Source: Pseudomonadota bacterium (GTDB lineage: Bacteria > Pseudomonadota > Gammaproteobacteria > Burkholderiales > SG8-39). Taken from it: a stretch of DNA of 57,163 bases. The notes beneath the pieces are model-generated. The model ran no database searches. It was given only the letters and a program-made list of their open reading frames with translations, and was not told the DNA's origin. Below, in pieces: positions 25,174-32,603 of this stretch (the stretch's first letter is position 1; the number at the start of each line of letters is the position of its first letter). The position numbers and the translations under genes are program-made. Where the stretch lies: the NCBI GenBank assembly GCA_026399375.1, contig JAPLRD010000220.1, forward strand, positions 7,261 through 64,423, given 5' to 3'.

Positions 25174-26451
25174 CTAAAGCTTTATCTCCGCCGTTTCGAT
25201 CCATTTCCAGAAGTCGTCCGACGCCCTGGGCTTTTGCAACTGCGTGGAGTACATGGTGTCCACCGTGCCCAGGGTCGGGAAATCGTACTTGTTGTTATGG
25301 GTGGTCAGTCCCTGGTAGAACGTCTCTTCTGGAACGTGGTCTTTGCGCATGTGTGCCGGCCCGCCCAGGGACTCTACCTTGATGCCTTCCATCGCATTGA
25401 TGACGTCCTCGGTGCCGGGCCAGGCATTTTTCGCCTTGTATGCCGCTTCGACCCCGGCGCGATAGACCTGCATGGCGAAGTACGCGCGATCTGCTTCCCA
25501 GTGCGGGTAGTCCTTGTAGCGCGATTCGTACATCTGCACGAACTCGCGTTGCAGCGGACTGGCCGTCTTCAGGTCGAAGTAAAGGGTGTTGTGGCCGAAG
25601 ATCATGCCTTCCGGGGTGAATTCCTTTTTCAGCGCTGTGTGCTGGAAGCCCGCCGCCGGGAAGACGAACTTTGTGCCTTCCATCAAACCCGCGCCGTGGG
25701 CAGTCTTCATGAACACCGGCAGATCGGCGAACAGGAGCGAGGAGAAGATCAGATCGGGCTTGGCCGCTTTCAGCGCCGCCACATGCGAGGTCAGATCGAG
25801 CGTGCCGACTTTCGGCCATTGATCGGCCACGACGCGGAACTGTACGCCGAATTTCTTCAGCAGCGCCTGGAAGGCGGCGAAATTGTTCCGGCCGTAGGAA
25901 TAATCCGGATTGATGCCGGCGATAGTGGCGAACTTTCCCTTCCAGTGCTTGATCGCCAGCAACGAGGCCATCACGGCTTCGCACTCGTTGTCCGTGCTGC
26001 GGAAGACGTAGCGCGGATTGGGCATGGTTTCCTTGACGCCGTCCTGCGTGGTGCCGTCCCAGTAGATGGTAAGAGCTTTCATTTCTTCGGCGGCTGGGCC
26101 CATGGCCAGGCTCACGCCTGAGGACACCAGTCCCTGCACGCAATCGACCTTGTCCTGCAGTACCAATTTTCGCAGTCTTTCGATTGAATCCTTGGGATTG
26201 GTCTCTTCCTCGATGACCAGTTCGACTTTGCGGCCCGCGATGCCGCCAGCGGCATTGATCTTCTCCACGGCAAACTGCGTGCCGCGCAGGCCGCATTCAC
26301 CTATGGTTCCGGCAATTCCGGCTTTTGGCGCGATGATGCCGACGCGCAGCGGCCGGTTTTGGGCAATTGCGGGAAAACTGAGTGGTGCCGCCGCGGCGAT
26401 GGCGCCCGCGCTGCCTAGTGCTTTCAGTACCTTTCTGCGGTTCTTGTCCAT
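25174..26451 (-). CDS. Liv-type ABC transporter substrate-binding protein
   Basis: This 425 aa periplasmic protein has a peripla_BP_6 fold. MDKNRRKVLKALGSAGAIAA is a twin-arginine signal ending at AIAQN, and the ribosome site ACGAGGAGGAG precedes the start. Family segments are LRVGIIAPKAGIAGTIGECG, VELVIEEETNPKDSIERLRK and KVDCVQGLVSSGVSLAMGP-like text around residues 95-115. The region PDYSYGRNNFAAFQALLKK marks lobe 2. The ligand may be an amino acid, amide or aromatic acid and cannot be decided. It is cotranscribed with the hydroxylase upstream (29 nt gap) and livHMGF downstream. Confidence 0.93.
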   Translation of the reverse strand: MDKNRRKVLKALGSAGAIAAAAPLSFPAIAQNRPLRVGIIAPKAGIAGTIGECGLRGTQFAVEKINAAGGIAGRKVELVIEEETNPKDSIERLRKLVLQDKVDCVQGLVSSGVSLAMGPAAEEMKALTIYWDGTTQDGVKETMPNPRYVFRSTDNECEAVMASLLAIKHWKGKFATIAGINPDYSYGRNNFAAFQALLKKFGVQFRVVADQWPKVGTLDLTSHVAALKAAKPDLIFSSLLFADLPVFMKTAHGAGLMEGTKFVFPAAGFQHTALKKEFTPEGMIFGHNTLYFDLKTASPLQREFVQMYESRYKDYPHWEADRAYFAMQVYRAGVEAAYKAKNAWPGTEDVINAMEGIKVESLGGPAHMRKDHVPEETFYQGLTTHNNKYDFPTLGTVDTMYSTQLQKPRASDDFWKWIETAEIKL

Positions 26452-26480
26452 TACTCCTCCTCGTGATGAATGTTTGATGC

Positions 26481-27254
26481 TCAGGCCGCCTGCTGCAGGC
26501 GCGGTTCTTGTTCTCTTGAGCTATGCCGTGCAATCGCGTCCCGCAGTTCCGTCTTGATATGCTTCTCGCTGTAGCCGTTGAATACATGTCCAATCAAGCC
26601 GCGATCGAGGTCGCTGGTCCCCATCACGTAGTCGGCGATGGGGAAGGTCAGGTTCATGTTGATGTCCATCATGATGCCCTGGTTGTGGTGTGCAGTATGG
26701 TGGCGGCGGATGGTGTTGACGAAAGGCATGTTGCGCACGAACCAGTTTTCGTGCACGTGGCAGCAGTAATGAAAGGTTTCGTAGATCAGATATTGGCCCA
26801 CCATGGTGACCAGGAGGATGTAGCCGGCATTGGGATTCACCGCCCATGCAAGCAGCAGCGCGAACGGTATGCCGATCGCGATGAAGGTGAACAGAGCGCG
26901 CCAGGGAAAGAAAATAATGCGGAACTCGCGTGTCGAATCCACAGTCATCACCCCGTCCGTGAAGTACTGGTGATGCTGCCGCGTGTGCCGGTCGTAAATC
27001 GCGCGCAGCGCCCAAACGTCGATCAGGCGATGCATGACGTACTTGTGCATGTACCATTCGAACAGGTTGGACACGAAGAACACCGGCACCACCAGCAGCC
27101 ACTCCCAGGATGCGCCCTGCATGCGCGAAACGCACCAAGCGATCACGCAGAGCCCTACCACGTAGATCACGCCGATATGGACCAGCCCGTTGTAAAGCGG
27201 ATGGATCTGAGCCTGGTATTCTTCGCGAAACTTCCGCTGGCGTTCAGACATCAT
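26481..27254 (-). CDS. Sterol desaturase/fatty acid hydroxylase superfamily protein
   Basis: This is a 257 aa membrane di-iron enzyme. The start at 27254 (MMSERQRKF) is placed 6 nt after GGAGGAA; an ATG at 27269 contains that ribosome site. Four to five hydrophobic helices are present and the histidine clusters are clear: EWYMHKYVMH, DRHTRQHHQYF, FHYCCHVHENW and RRHHTAHHNQG. Such enzymes hydroxylate or desaturate lipophilic substrates with O2. It is the first gene of the Liv operon and is preceded by operator site D at 27294, so it may process the compound imported by that system. The exact reaction is unknown. Confidence 0.88.
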   Translation of the reverse strand: MMSERQRKFREEYQAQIHPLYNGLVHIGVIYVVGLCVIAWCVSRMQGASWEWLLVVPVFFVSNLFEWYMHKYVMHRLIDVWALRAIYDRHTRQHHQYFTDGVMTVDSTREFRIIFFPWRALFTFIAIGIPFALLLAWAVNPNAGYILLVTMVGQYLIYETFHYCCHVHENWFVRNMPFVNTIRRHHTAHHNQGIMMDINMNLTFPIADYVMGTSDLDRGLIGHVFNGYSEKHIKTELRDAIARHSSREQEPRLQQAA

Positions 27255-27293
27255 GTGCAGTTCCTCCATGGCTCGGCTCCACCGCCGGGAGCC

Positions 27294-27312
27294 TGATATA
27301 TCAGACGTATAT
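27294..27312. promoter_or_regulatory. Island operator site D
   Basis: TGATATATCAGACGTATAT, the copy closest to the consensus, lies 40 nt upstream of the hydroxylase start at 27254. In gene direction it reads ATATACGTCTGATATATCA, which aligns base for base with site F over 19 positions. A half FNR-like element (TTGATAAAT) is further upstream, but its second half is missing. Confidence 0.68.
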
Positions 27313-27407
27313 CTAGCGATACTACATGCGCCGCACGCATTTATCAAGCGCGATTGCCGCGGGATGCGGATGTCCGATGCGGATTGCGCCGCTGCCGCGG
27401 CCTGAGT

Positions 27408-28028
27408 TCACCGAGCAGTTCCCTCGTGTTCGCGCGCCTCTACCGAGCGGTCCCACAAATTGGGAATGACGCGGCTGGAATAGCCGGAGACAAATGACTT
27501 GATTTCGCCGGTTTCTGGAATATAGACGTGGCGCCGAACCGCGCCGATGTTGGCGCCGTAGACGTGGATGCTGATCGAAGGGCGGTCGGCGAGGGCATTG
27601 GATACCGTATGGATATCGCCCACAGTGGGCGATACCGCATCGATACCGCCCGGTTCGATCAGGTGCTCCCCGGTCTTGCGCATGGGCTGTCCGTCACCCG
27701 GGCGCTCGAACTCCTCGCACTTCTCGGCGCCGCGCAACACGCCGACCAGGCCCCAGACCGTGTGATCGTGGATCGGCGTGGTCTGCCCAGCACCCCAGAC
27801 GAAACTCACCAACGAAAAGCGCTCCAGCGGATCGCAGTAGAGCAGATACTGGCGATAGGTGTCCGGGTGGGGGCGGGCGAATTTTTCCGGGAGCCAGTCA
27901 TCGTTCCTGATGAGCCCGGCGAGCAGCTTCTTTCCTTCGCGCAGCATTGCCGGCTCGTCGTCGCCGAACTTTTCCACCGCGCCTGTCATCTCCTGAACGA
28001 ATCGGCGCAGTGGGGTGATATCGGCCAT
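27408..28028 (-). CDS. Cysteine dioxygenase-type cupin (thiol dioxygenase-like)
   Basis: The product is 206 aa from the ATG at 28028, 7 nt after GGAGA; the ATG at 28034 is too close to that site. The single cupin domain has the three-His iron site of the CDO family: TPIHDHTVWGLVGVL (His-x-His) and, about 50 residues later, GDIHTVSN. CDO-type enzymes oxidise thiols such as cysteine or 3-mercaptopropionate to sulfinates with O2, without a cosubstrate. It lies 44 nt downstream of the GntR gene in the panB-like/gntR unit. If it is a thiol dioxygenase, the island might handle an S-methyl compound whose demethylation gives a thiol; this is speculation. Confidence 0.82.
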   Translation of the reverse strand: MADITPLRRFVQEMTGAVEKFGDDEPAMLREGKKLLAGLIRNDDWLPEKFARPHPDTYRQYLLYCDPLERFSLVSFVWGAGQTTPIHDHTVWGLVGVLRGAEKCEEFERPGDGQPMRKTGEHLIEPGGIDAVSPTVGDIHTVSNALADRPSISIHVYGANIGAVRRHVYIPETGEIKSFVSGYSSRVIPNLWDRSVEAREHEGTAR

Positions 28029-28072
28029 GTCCATTCTCCGTTGGCTGTTTCAACTTGCAGGCGGGCGCATTG

Positions 28073-28768
28073 CTAGAAATCGGTTGTCACCGTGTCGCGA
28101 GTGAACTTGGCGACCGTGTCGAGCAACTTGTCCATCAACTTGCCGGCCGCCGCTTCGTCTCCGGCGCCGATGCTGCGCGCAATGTCCGCGTGCAGCTTGG
28201 CCGTGAGCGGCATGTCGGCTGCCTGCTTGTAATGGATGTACCAGAAGCGCCGTGAGAGCGAGTGCATCAGGCTCATGGCACCGGCGGCGAACTCGTTTCG
28301 CGCCGCGGCCACCGAAAGTTCGTTGAATTCACGGTCCACGCGCATGAACGACACGTCGTCGTTGGTCTTGGCGCTCTTCTCGAAGCGGCGCGCAAGCTCG
28401 AGAAATTGCTCGCGCTCTTCCGGGGTTGCACGCCTGGCGGCGCTCTTCGCCACCAGGCGCTCGACTTCCCGCCGGGCCTCGAGCAGCCGCAGCTGGGTCT
28501 TGACGTTGATTTCGGAAACGATGATGCCGCGCCGCGGCAAGATGGTCACCAAGCGCTCCCGCGCCAGGCGCTGCAGGGCTTCGCGGATGGGCGTGCGTCC
28601 GATGCCCAGGCGCTGCGACAGGAGCGTCTCCGACACCGCGCTGCCCGGGGGCAGCTGCAGCGTGACGATCATCTCCTCCAGATGGCCGTAGGCGCGCTCG
28701 GTCAGGGACTGGCCGGGCTCGGCTGCAGTACCGGGCGCCTTTTTGCGGACGGACTTGCGCGGTTTCAC
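28073..28768 (-). CDS. GntR-family transcriptional regulator, FadR/FCD subfamily
   Basis: This 231 aa DNA-binding protein has an N-terminal winged helix (about residues 22-85) with the signature LGIGRTPIREALQRLARERL, followed by an all-helical FCD ligand domain. The latter contains the metal/ligand residues Asp..His of DREFNELSVAAARN and the later LHADIARSIGAGD. FCD regulators usually bind carboxylate effectors and leave DNA when induced. The start overlaps the stop of PanB-like gene 2 (ATGA). It is the only regulator in the island and the best candidate to bind the six sites, one of which (E, 29693) lies upstream of its own operon, implying autoregulation. Confidence 0.95.
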   Translation of the reverse strand: MKPRKSVRKKAPGTAAEPGQSLTERAYGHLEEMIVTLQLPPGSAVSETLLSQRLGIGRTPIREALQRLARERLVTILPRRGIIVSEINVKTQLRLLEARREVERLVAKSAARRATPEEREQFLELARRFEKSAKTNDDVSFMRVDREFNELSVAAARNEFAAGAMSLMHSLSRRFWYIHYKQAADMPLTAKLHADIARSIGAGDEAAAGKLMDKLLDTVAKFTRDTVTTDF

Positions 28769-29646
28769 TGGTGTTTGCGCTTTTCGACCAGGTTGAGAAA
28801 TTTTTCGTATTCCTTTTCATCCACGCCGTAGCTGTGGTCGTCGTCCGGAAACGTGCCTCCCTTGACGTCGGCGATGTAAGCCTTGATGCCGCTCACCGCC
28901 ACTTCGGTCAGGTTGGCGTAGCGCTTGGTGAATTTGGGCTTGAAGTCGGTGAACACGCCGAGCAGGTCGTGGCACAGGAGAATCTGCCCGTCGGTGCCCA
29001 CGCCCGCGCCTATGCCTATCGTGGGAATTTCGAGCTGTTTCGAGATCACCGCCGCAATCTTGGCGGGTACCGCCTCGAATTCGAGCATGAAGCAGCCGGC
29101 GTCCTGGATGGCGAGCGCATCCTCGAGTATCTTCATCGCCGTCGCCGCGGTCTTGCCCTGGATCCTGAAGCCGCCGAACATGGCCACGGTATGCGGCGTA
29201 AGGCCGATGTGCGAAGCGGTGGGGATGCCCGCGTCCACCAGCGCCTTGAGGATGTGCGCCTGCGACTTCCCGCCCTGTGGCTTGACCGCGTCGCTGCCGG
29301 CATCCTGCATGAAGCGCGTGGCGTTGGTGAGGGCGCGCTCGACGGTGTTGTAGCTCTGGTAGGGCATGCATCCGAGGACGAAGGTGGCGGGCGCGCCGCG
29401 GCGGATGGCGGCGGCATGCATCACCATCATGTCCATGGTGGCCGGGATGGTGTTCGGGTGGCCGTGCGCGATCATCGCCAGGCTGTCGCCGACCACGGCG
29501 ACGTCGACCCCGGCCGTCTCGGCCCACTTGGCCGCGGTGTAGTCGGGTACCGACATGTACACCATCTTCTCGCCGCTGGTCTTGGAATCGCGGATTTCCT
29601 GGATCGTGCGTTTCTTGCGTTCCGCGTTTGCGCCTGCCTGTGCCAA
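28765..29646 (-). CDS. PanB-like protein 2 (ketopantoate hydroxymethyltransferase homologue, altered metal site)
   Basis: The product is 293 aa if the TTG at 29646 is used, 8 nt after AGGAGG; an upstream ATG at 29691 has no ribosome site. PanB features are VVGDSLAMIAHGHPNTIPAT, RRGAPATFV, SHIGLTPHTVAMFGGFRIQG, LEFEAVP, GIGAG and TDGQILLCHDLLG. Compared with E. coli PanB, Asp45, His136 and Glu181 remain, but Asp84 is Cys (LGCMPY) and Glu114 is Gln (VKPQGG). The Gln is shared with PanB-like protein 1. It is cotranscribed with the regulator and the thiol-dioxygenase-like gene. The function is probably related C1 or C-C chemistry on a keto acid, but no reaction can be assigned. Confidence 0.9.
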   Translation of the reverse strand: MAQAGANAERKKRTIQEIRDSKTSGEKMVYMSVPDYTAAKWAETAGVDVAVVGDSLAMIAHGHPNTIPATMDMMVMHAAAIRRGAPATFVLGCMPYQSYNTVERALTNATRFMQDAGSDAVKPQGGKSQAHILKALVDAGIPTASHIGLTPHTVAMFGGFRIQGKTAATAMKILEDALAIQDAGCFMLEFEAVPAKIAAVISKQLEIPTIGIGAGVGTDGQILLCHDLLGVFTDFKPKFTKRYANLTEVAVSGIKAYIADVKGGTFPDDDHSYGVDEKEYEKFLNLVEKRKHQ

Positions 29647-29692
29647 GTTGAGTTCCTCCTGAGTGTCTGTCGTACATCTACCGTCGTGCATC

Positions 29693-29711
29693 TGATATCC
29701 AAGCAGTATAT
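29693..29711. promoter_or_regulatory. Island operator site E
   Basis: TGATATCCAAGCAGTATAT, followed by CA, also forms the dyad TGATAT...ATATCA over 21 bp (29693-29713). It is the most divergent of the six sites. It lies 47 nt upstream of the TTG start of the panB-like/gntR/cupin operon and 153 nt upstream of folD on the other strand. Confidence 0.58.
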
Positions 29712-29865
29712 CAATTGCTCATCCAGTCGTGTAGGCGTGCAGGAATTGAACATGGAAGAACGAAAGGTTAGACTGGCGCGACCTTTTCACGGCGTGCCGC
29801 GTCGACTGCCGCCGGCTTCGATTGTCTTATCTACGACTCTCTCATACTCATACCCGAGGGCAAAA

Positions 29866-30735
29866 ATGACTGCACTGATCATCGATGGCAAACAACTGGC
29901 GCAGAAGCTGCGCGCCGAATGCAAGCTGCGCACGGACCGCCTCAACGCACTTGGCATCGCGCCGGGGCTAGCCGTGGTCATGGTGGGCGACAATCCGGCA
30001 TCGCAGGTATACGTACGCAACAAGATCAAAGGCTGTCACGAGACAGGCATCCGTTCCGAGGAGCACATCCTGGACGCGGACAGTTCTCTGGCGACCGTGC
30101 TCACCCTAATCGACCGGCTCAACGCCGATCCGGCGGTGCACGGCATTCTCGTGCAGTTGCCGCTGCCGCCCCATCTTCCGACCAATCCGGTGATTGAACG
30201 TATTGCCCCTGAGAAGGACGCCGATGGCCTGCACCCGGGCAACCTCGGCAACCTGCTTACCGGGCATCCGCGCTATCTGCCATGCACGCCGGCGGGCATC
30301 ATGGAAATGCTGAAGACCACCGGGCTCGATCTGCGCGGCAAGGAGGCCGTTGTGATCGGCCGCAGCAACATCGTGGGCAAGCCGATCTCGCTGCTGCTGA
30401 TGCAGGCGGGCGCCACGGTCACGATGTGCAACTCCCAGACCCGGGACCTGGCACAGCACGCCCGGCGCGCCGACGTTCTTATTTGCGCCATCGGCAGGCC
30501 GCAGGCGATCGGAGGGGAGATGGTCAAGGCGGGCGCGGTGGTGATCGACGTCGGCATCAACCGCGGCGCTGACGGAAAGCTGGTCGGGGACGTGGACTAC
30601 GGTGCGGCGCTGCAGCGTCGGCCCCATGACCATCGCCATGCTGCTTTGCAATACCGTGATTGCGGCGGAGCGCCGCGCCGTGGAGATGGGCGTCAAATTC
30701 GACGCGTAGAAGGGCGCGGGCTGCGCCGTCTTTGA
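29866..30735 (+). CDS. folD: FolD, methylene-THF dehydrogenase/cyclohydrolase, with internal deletion and frameshift
   Basis: FolD interconverts methylene-, methenyl- and formyl-THF. The N-terminal 250 residues are normal: YVRNKIKGC (catalytic Lys), GILVQLPLP, PEKDADGLHPGN, PCTPAGIMEML, VIGRSNIVGKP and DVGINR. After GDVDYGAALQ at about 30616 the family's AITPVPGG is missing and the frame changes. The correct end, VGPMTIAMLLCNT through KFDA, continues in another frame at 30617-30709. About 32 nt (2 mod 3) therefore seem to be lost. As it stands, translation runs on out of frame to 30735. This may be a real lesion or an assembly error. The gene links the corrinoid operon to the formyl-THF pool. 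Confidence 0.85.
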   Translation: MTALIIDGKQLAQKLRAECKLRTDRLNALGIAPGLAVVMVGDNPASQVYVRNKIKGCHETGIRSEEHILDADSSLATVLTLIDRLNADPAVHGILVQLPLPPHLPTNPVIERIAPEKDADGLHPGNLGNLLTGHPRYLPCTPAGIMEMLKTTGLDLRGKEAVVIGRSNIVGKPISLLLMQAGATVTMCNSQTRDLAQHARRADVLICAIGRPQAIGGEMVKAGAVVIDVGINRGADGKLVGDVDYGAALQRRPHDHRHAALQYRDCGGAPRRGDGRQIRRVEGRGLRRL

Positions 30736-30745
30736 TCCAGATCAA
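30732..30745. promoter_or_regulatory. FNR/ANR-type binding box upstream of the corrinoid operon
   Basis: TTGATCCAGATCAA matches TTGAT-N4-ATCAA perfectly within a longer palindrome, CTTTGATCCAGATCAAAG. With the -10-like TATATT at 30769-30774 the start of transcription would be near 30781 and the box would be centred about -42, the class II FNR position. This fits low-oxygen induction of oxygen-sensitive cobalamin chemistry. Confidence 0.75.
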
Positions 30746-30756
30746 AGGCACTTCTC

Positions 30757-30775
30757 ATATATCACTGATATATTA
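30757..30775. promoter_or_regulatory. Island operator site F overlapping a -10 element
   Basis: On the minus strand the site reads TAATATATCAGTGATATAT. On the plus strand the same bases contain TATATT at 30769-30774, a plausible -10 hexamer, so binding here should block transcription of the corrinoid operon. It lies 11 nt downstream of the FNR-type box and about 65 nt before the first start codon. Confidence 0.65.
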
Positions 30776-30840
30776 CCCTGGATGTATCGGTGATTGTGTC
30801 CAACTTGGCGGCGGGGCAGGTACCCCGGAGGAGAAATGCG

Positions 30841-31476
30841 ATGGCTAGCGTACTCGAATCGATCAAGGAAAAGTGCATCAAAGGCAAGCGCGTCGAAGTC
30901 ATGGACGAGGTGAAGCGCGCGCTGGCGGAAGGCATCGATGCCAAGCAGATCATGATGGAAGGGCTGATCCCCGCGATGTCGGTGGTCGGGGAAAAGTATT
31001 CGACCGGCGAGTACTTTCTGCCGCAAATGATGCTCGGCGCGCGCGCCATGAGCGAGTCGTTGCAGATGCTCAAGCCCTTTCTCGCAAAGGGAAGTTACCA
31101 GAAGAAAGGCAAGGCGTTGGTTGGAACGGTGCAGGGAGACTTCCATGACATCGGAAAGAACATCGTCAAGATCATGCTCGAAGGCGGCGGGTATGAGGTG
31201 GTCGATCTGGGTGTGGACGTCAGTCCGGAGGCCTTTGTCGAAGCCATCAAGAAGGAATCGCCTCAGTTCGTCCTGATGAGCGCGCTCATCACGCTCACCA
31301 TGGACAGCATGCGCAAGACCATACAGATCATGGACGCGGCGGGCGTGCGCAAGCAGGTGCGCGTGGGCATAGGCGGTGCGCCGGTCACGCAAAAATTCGC
31401 CGACGAAATCGGCGCCGATTTCTACGGCTCGGACGCCTATGGCTGCGTCGAGAAATGCAACCAGCTGCTTCAATAG
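30841..31476 (+). CDS. Stand-alone corrinoid (cobalamin-binding) protein, MtaC/MttC-like
   Basis: This 211 aa methyl carrier starts at 30841 after CCGGAGGAGAAATGCG. An N-terminal helical B12-binding cap (about 1-85, with GEKYSTGEYFLPQMMLGARAM) precedes the Rossmann-like cobalamin domain. The domain shows DFHDIG, SAL 41 residues later and GG after 28 more, the full lower-ligand His motif. It would accept a methyl group from a substrate methyltransferase (UroD-type at 31586 or MttB at 37645) and pass it to the THF methyltransferase at 32719. It heads the corrinoid operon. Confidence 0.94.
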   Translation: MASVLESIKEKCIKGKRVEVMDEVKRALAEGIDAKQIMMEGLIPAMSVVGEKYSTGEYFLPQMMLGARAMSESLQMLKPFLAKGSYQKKGKALVGTVQGDFHDIGKNIVKIMLEGGGYEVVDLGVDVSPEAFVEAIKKESPQFVLMSALITLTMDSMRKTIQIMDAAGVRKQVRVGIGGAPVTQKFADEIGADFYGSDAYGCVEKCNQLLQ

Positions 31477-31483
31477 CAATTGC

Positions 31484-31547
31484 CCGTTGCCAAATGAATT
31501 TGGCGACGGCCGAAATAGGGGAGTATGAGGGGATGTGTCCCCTCATA
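31484..31547 (+). repeat. Two-hairpin intergenic element, copy R2
   Basis: Hairpin 1 spans 31484-31509: CCGTTGCCAAAT, loop GA, ATTTGGCGACGG. The linker has AAATAGGGGAG. Hairpin 2 spans 31524-31547: TATGAGGGGA, loop TGTG, TCCCCTCATA. Both stems differ from copy R1 by paired changes. It fills the gap between the corrinoid-protein gene and the UroD-type gene, about 40 nt before the latter's start. Confidence 0.72.
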
Positions 31548-31585
31548 TTGAAATGCCAGCCGGGCAAGAAAGAAGGGGAGATGAG

Positions 31586-32600
31586 ATGACGCCAAAAGAA
31601 AGAGTGATGACCGCGCTGCACCGCGATGGGCGGGCGCACCGATTACACCCCGGGCGAACTGTGCCGCGCCCTGGGCATGGACGGCTTCGGCTACCATTTC
31701 CCGACGGGCCAGGCCGGCGCCGCCAGCCAGGCGTTGCAGACGTCGAAGTCGATGAAGGAGTCGTATTATTTTCCGAAGAAGATCACCTTCGACTTCGTGC
31801 CGCCGTGGATCGCAGAAATGGGCGTGGAGCCCAGTGGTCGCACTTTCGTCAAGAAGGGCCTGCTCTGCGACCGCGATTCGCTCAAGCTGTTCGACGAGTT
31901 TCTGCCCGATCCGAACCATCCCGCGCGCTACGAGCAGATCGCGAAATGGATAGAAAAATATCGCGAGGACTATGCGGTGTACGCACGCATACGCCTCGGC
32001 ACCGCGAGCGCGATCGAAAGCATGGGCCTGGACGTCTTCTCCCTCATGATGTACGACGATCCGGACCTGGTGAAGGAAATCCACCGGCGTTTTTCGGAAT
32101 GGTCGGTGAAGGTGGTCGAGAACCTGAACAAGCTGGATCTCGATTTCTACTGGGCCAACGACGACCACGCCGACACCAAGATGCCCTGGGTCAACATGGA
32201 GATGTACGAGGAATTCTTCTTTCCCTACCAGAAAATGGTGGCCGACGCGATGAAGAAGCCCTGGGCTTTCCACAGCGACGGCAATCTTTTCCCGATACTT
32301 CCCGGACTGTTGAAACTCGGCATGAACGCCATTCATCCGATCCAGCCCGCCGCCATGGACATCGGCAAGATGAAGGCCGAATACGGCTCGAAGGTGTGCC
32401 TGATCGGCAACATTGACCTCGACTACACCCTTACGCTGGGAACTCCGGAAGAAGTGGACAAGGAAGTGAAGGAGCGCATCGCGGTGGCGGGCAAGGGCGG
32501 CGGCTACATGATCAGCAGCGCCAACAGCCTGACCGACTACTGCAAGATAGAAAACGTCTGGGCGATGTCGAAAGCGCTGAAGAAATACGGAAAGTACTGA
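31586..32600 (+). CDS. UroD-family methyltransferase, probable +1 frameshift near the start
   Basis: The expected start is the ATG at 31586, after AAGGGGAGATGAG, giving MTPKERVMTALHRDG, a typical opening of UroD-like methyltransferases. The rest of the protein lies one frame further and is open from an ATG at 31626 (324 aa): GRTDYTPGELCRALGMDGF onward. Removing one G from the run at 31628-31630 joins both parts smoothly. Family features include the metal region FHSDGNLFPILPGLLKLG and LIGNIDLDYTLTLGTPEEV. It should methylate the corrinoid protein encoded upstream. Either the base is a sequencing error, or the gene is damaged, or it starts at 31626 without a ribosome site. Confidence 0.82.
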
Positions 32601-32603
32601 GCA

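Noticed and set aside
28771-29865. An N-terminal extension of folD by about 365 residues
   Set aside because: It is antisense to PanB-like gene 2 and crosses operator E. FolD proteins begin at MTALIIDGK, here at 29866.
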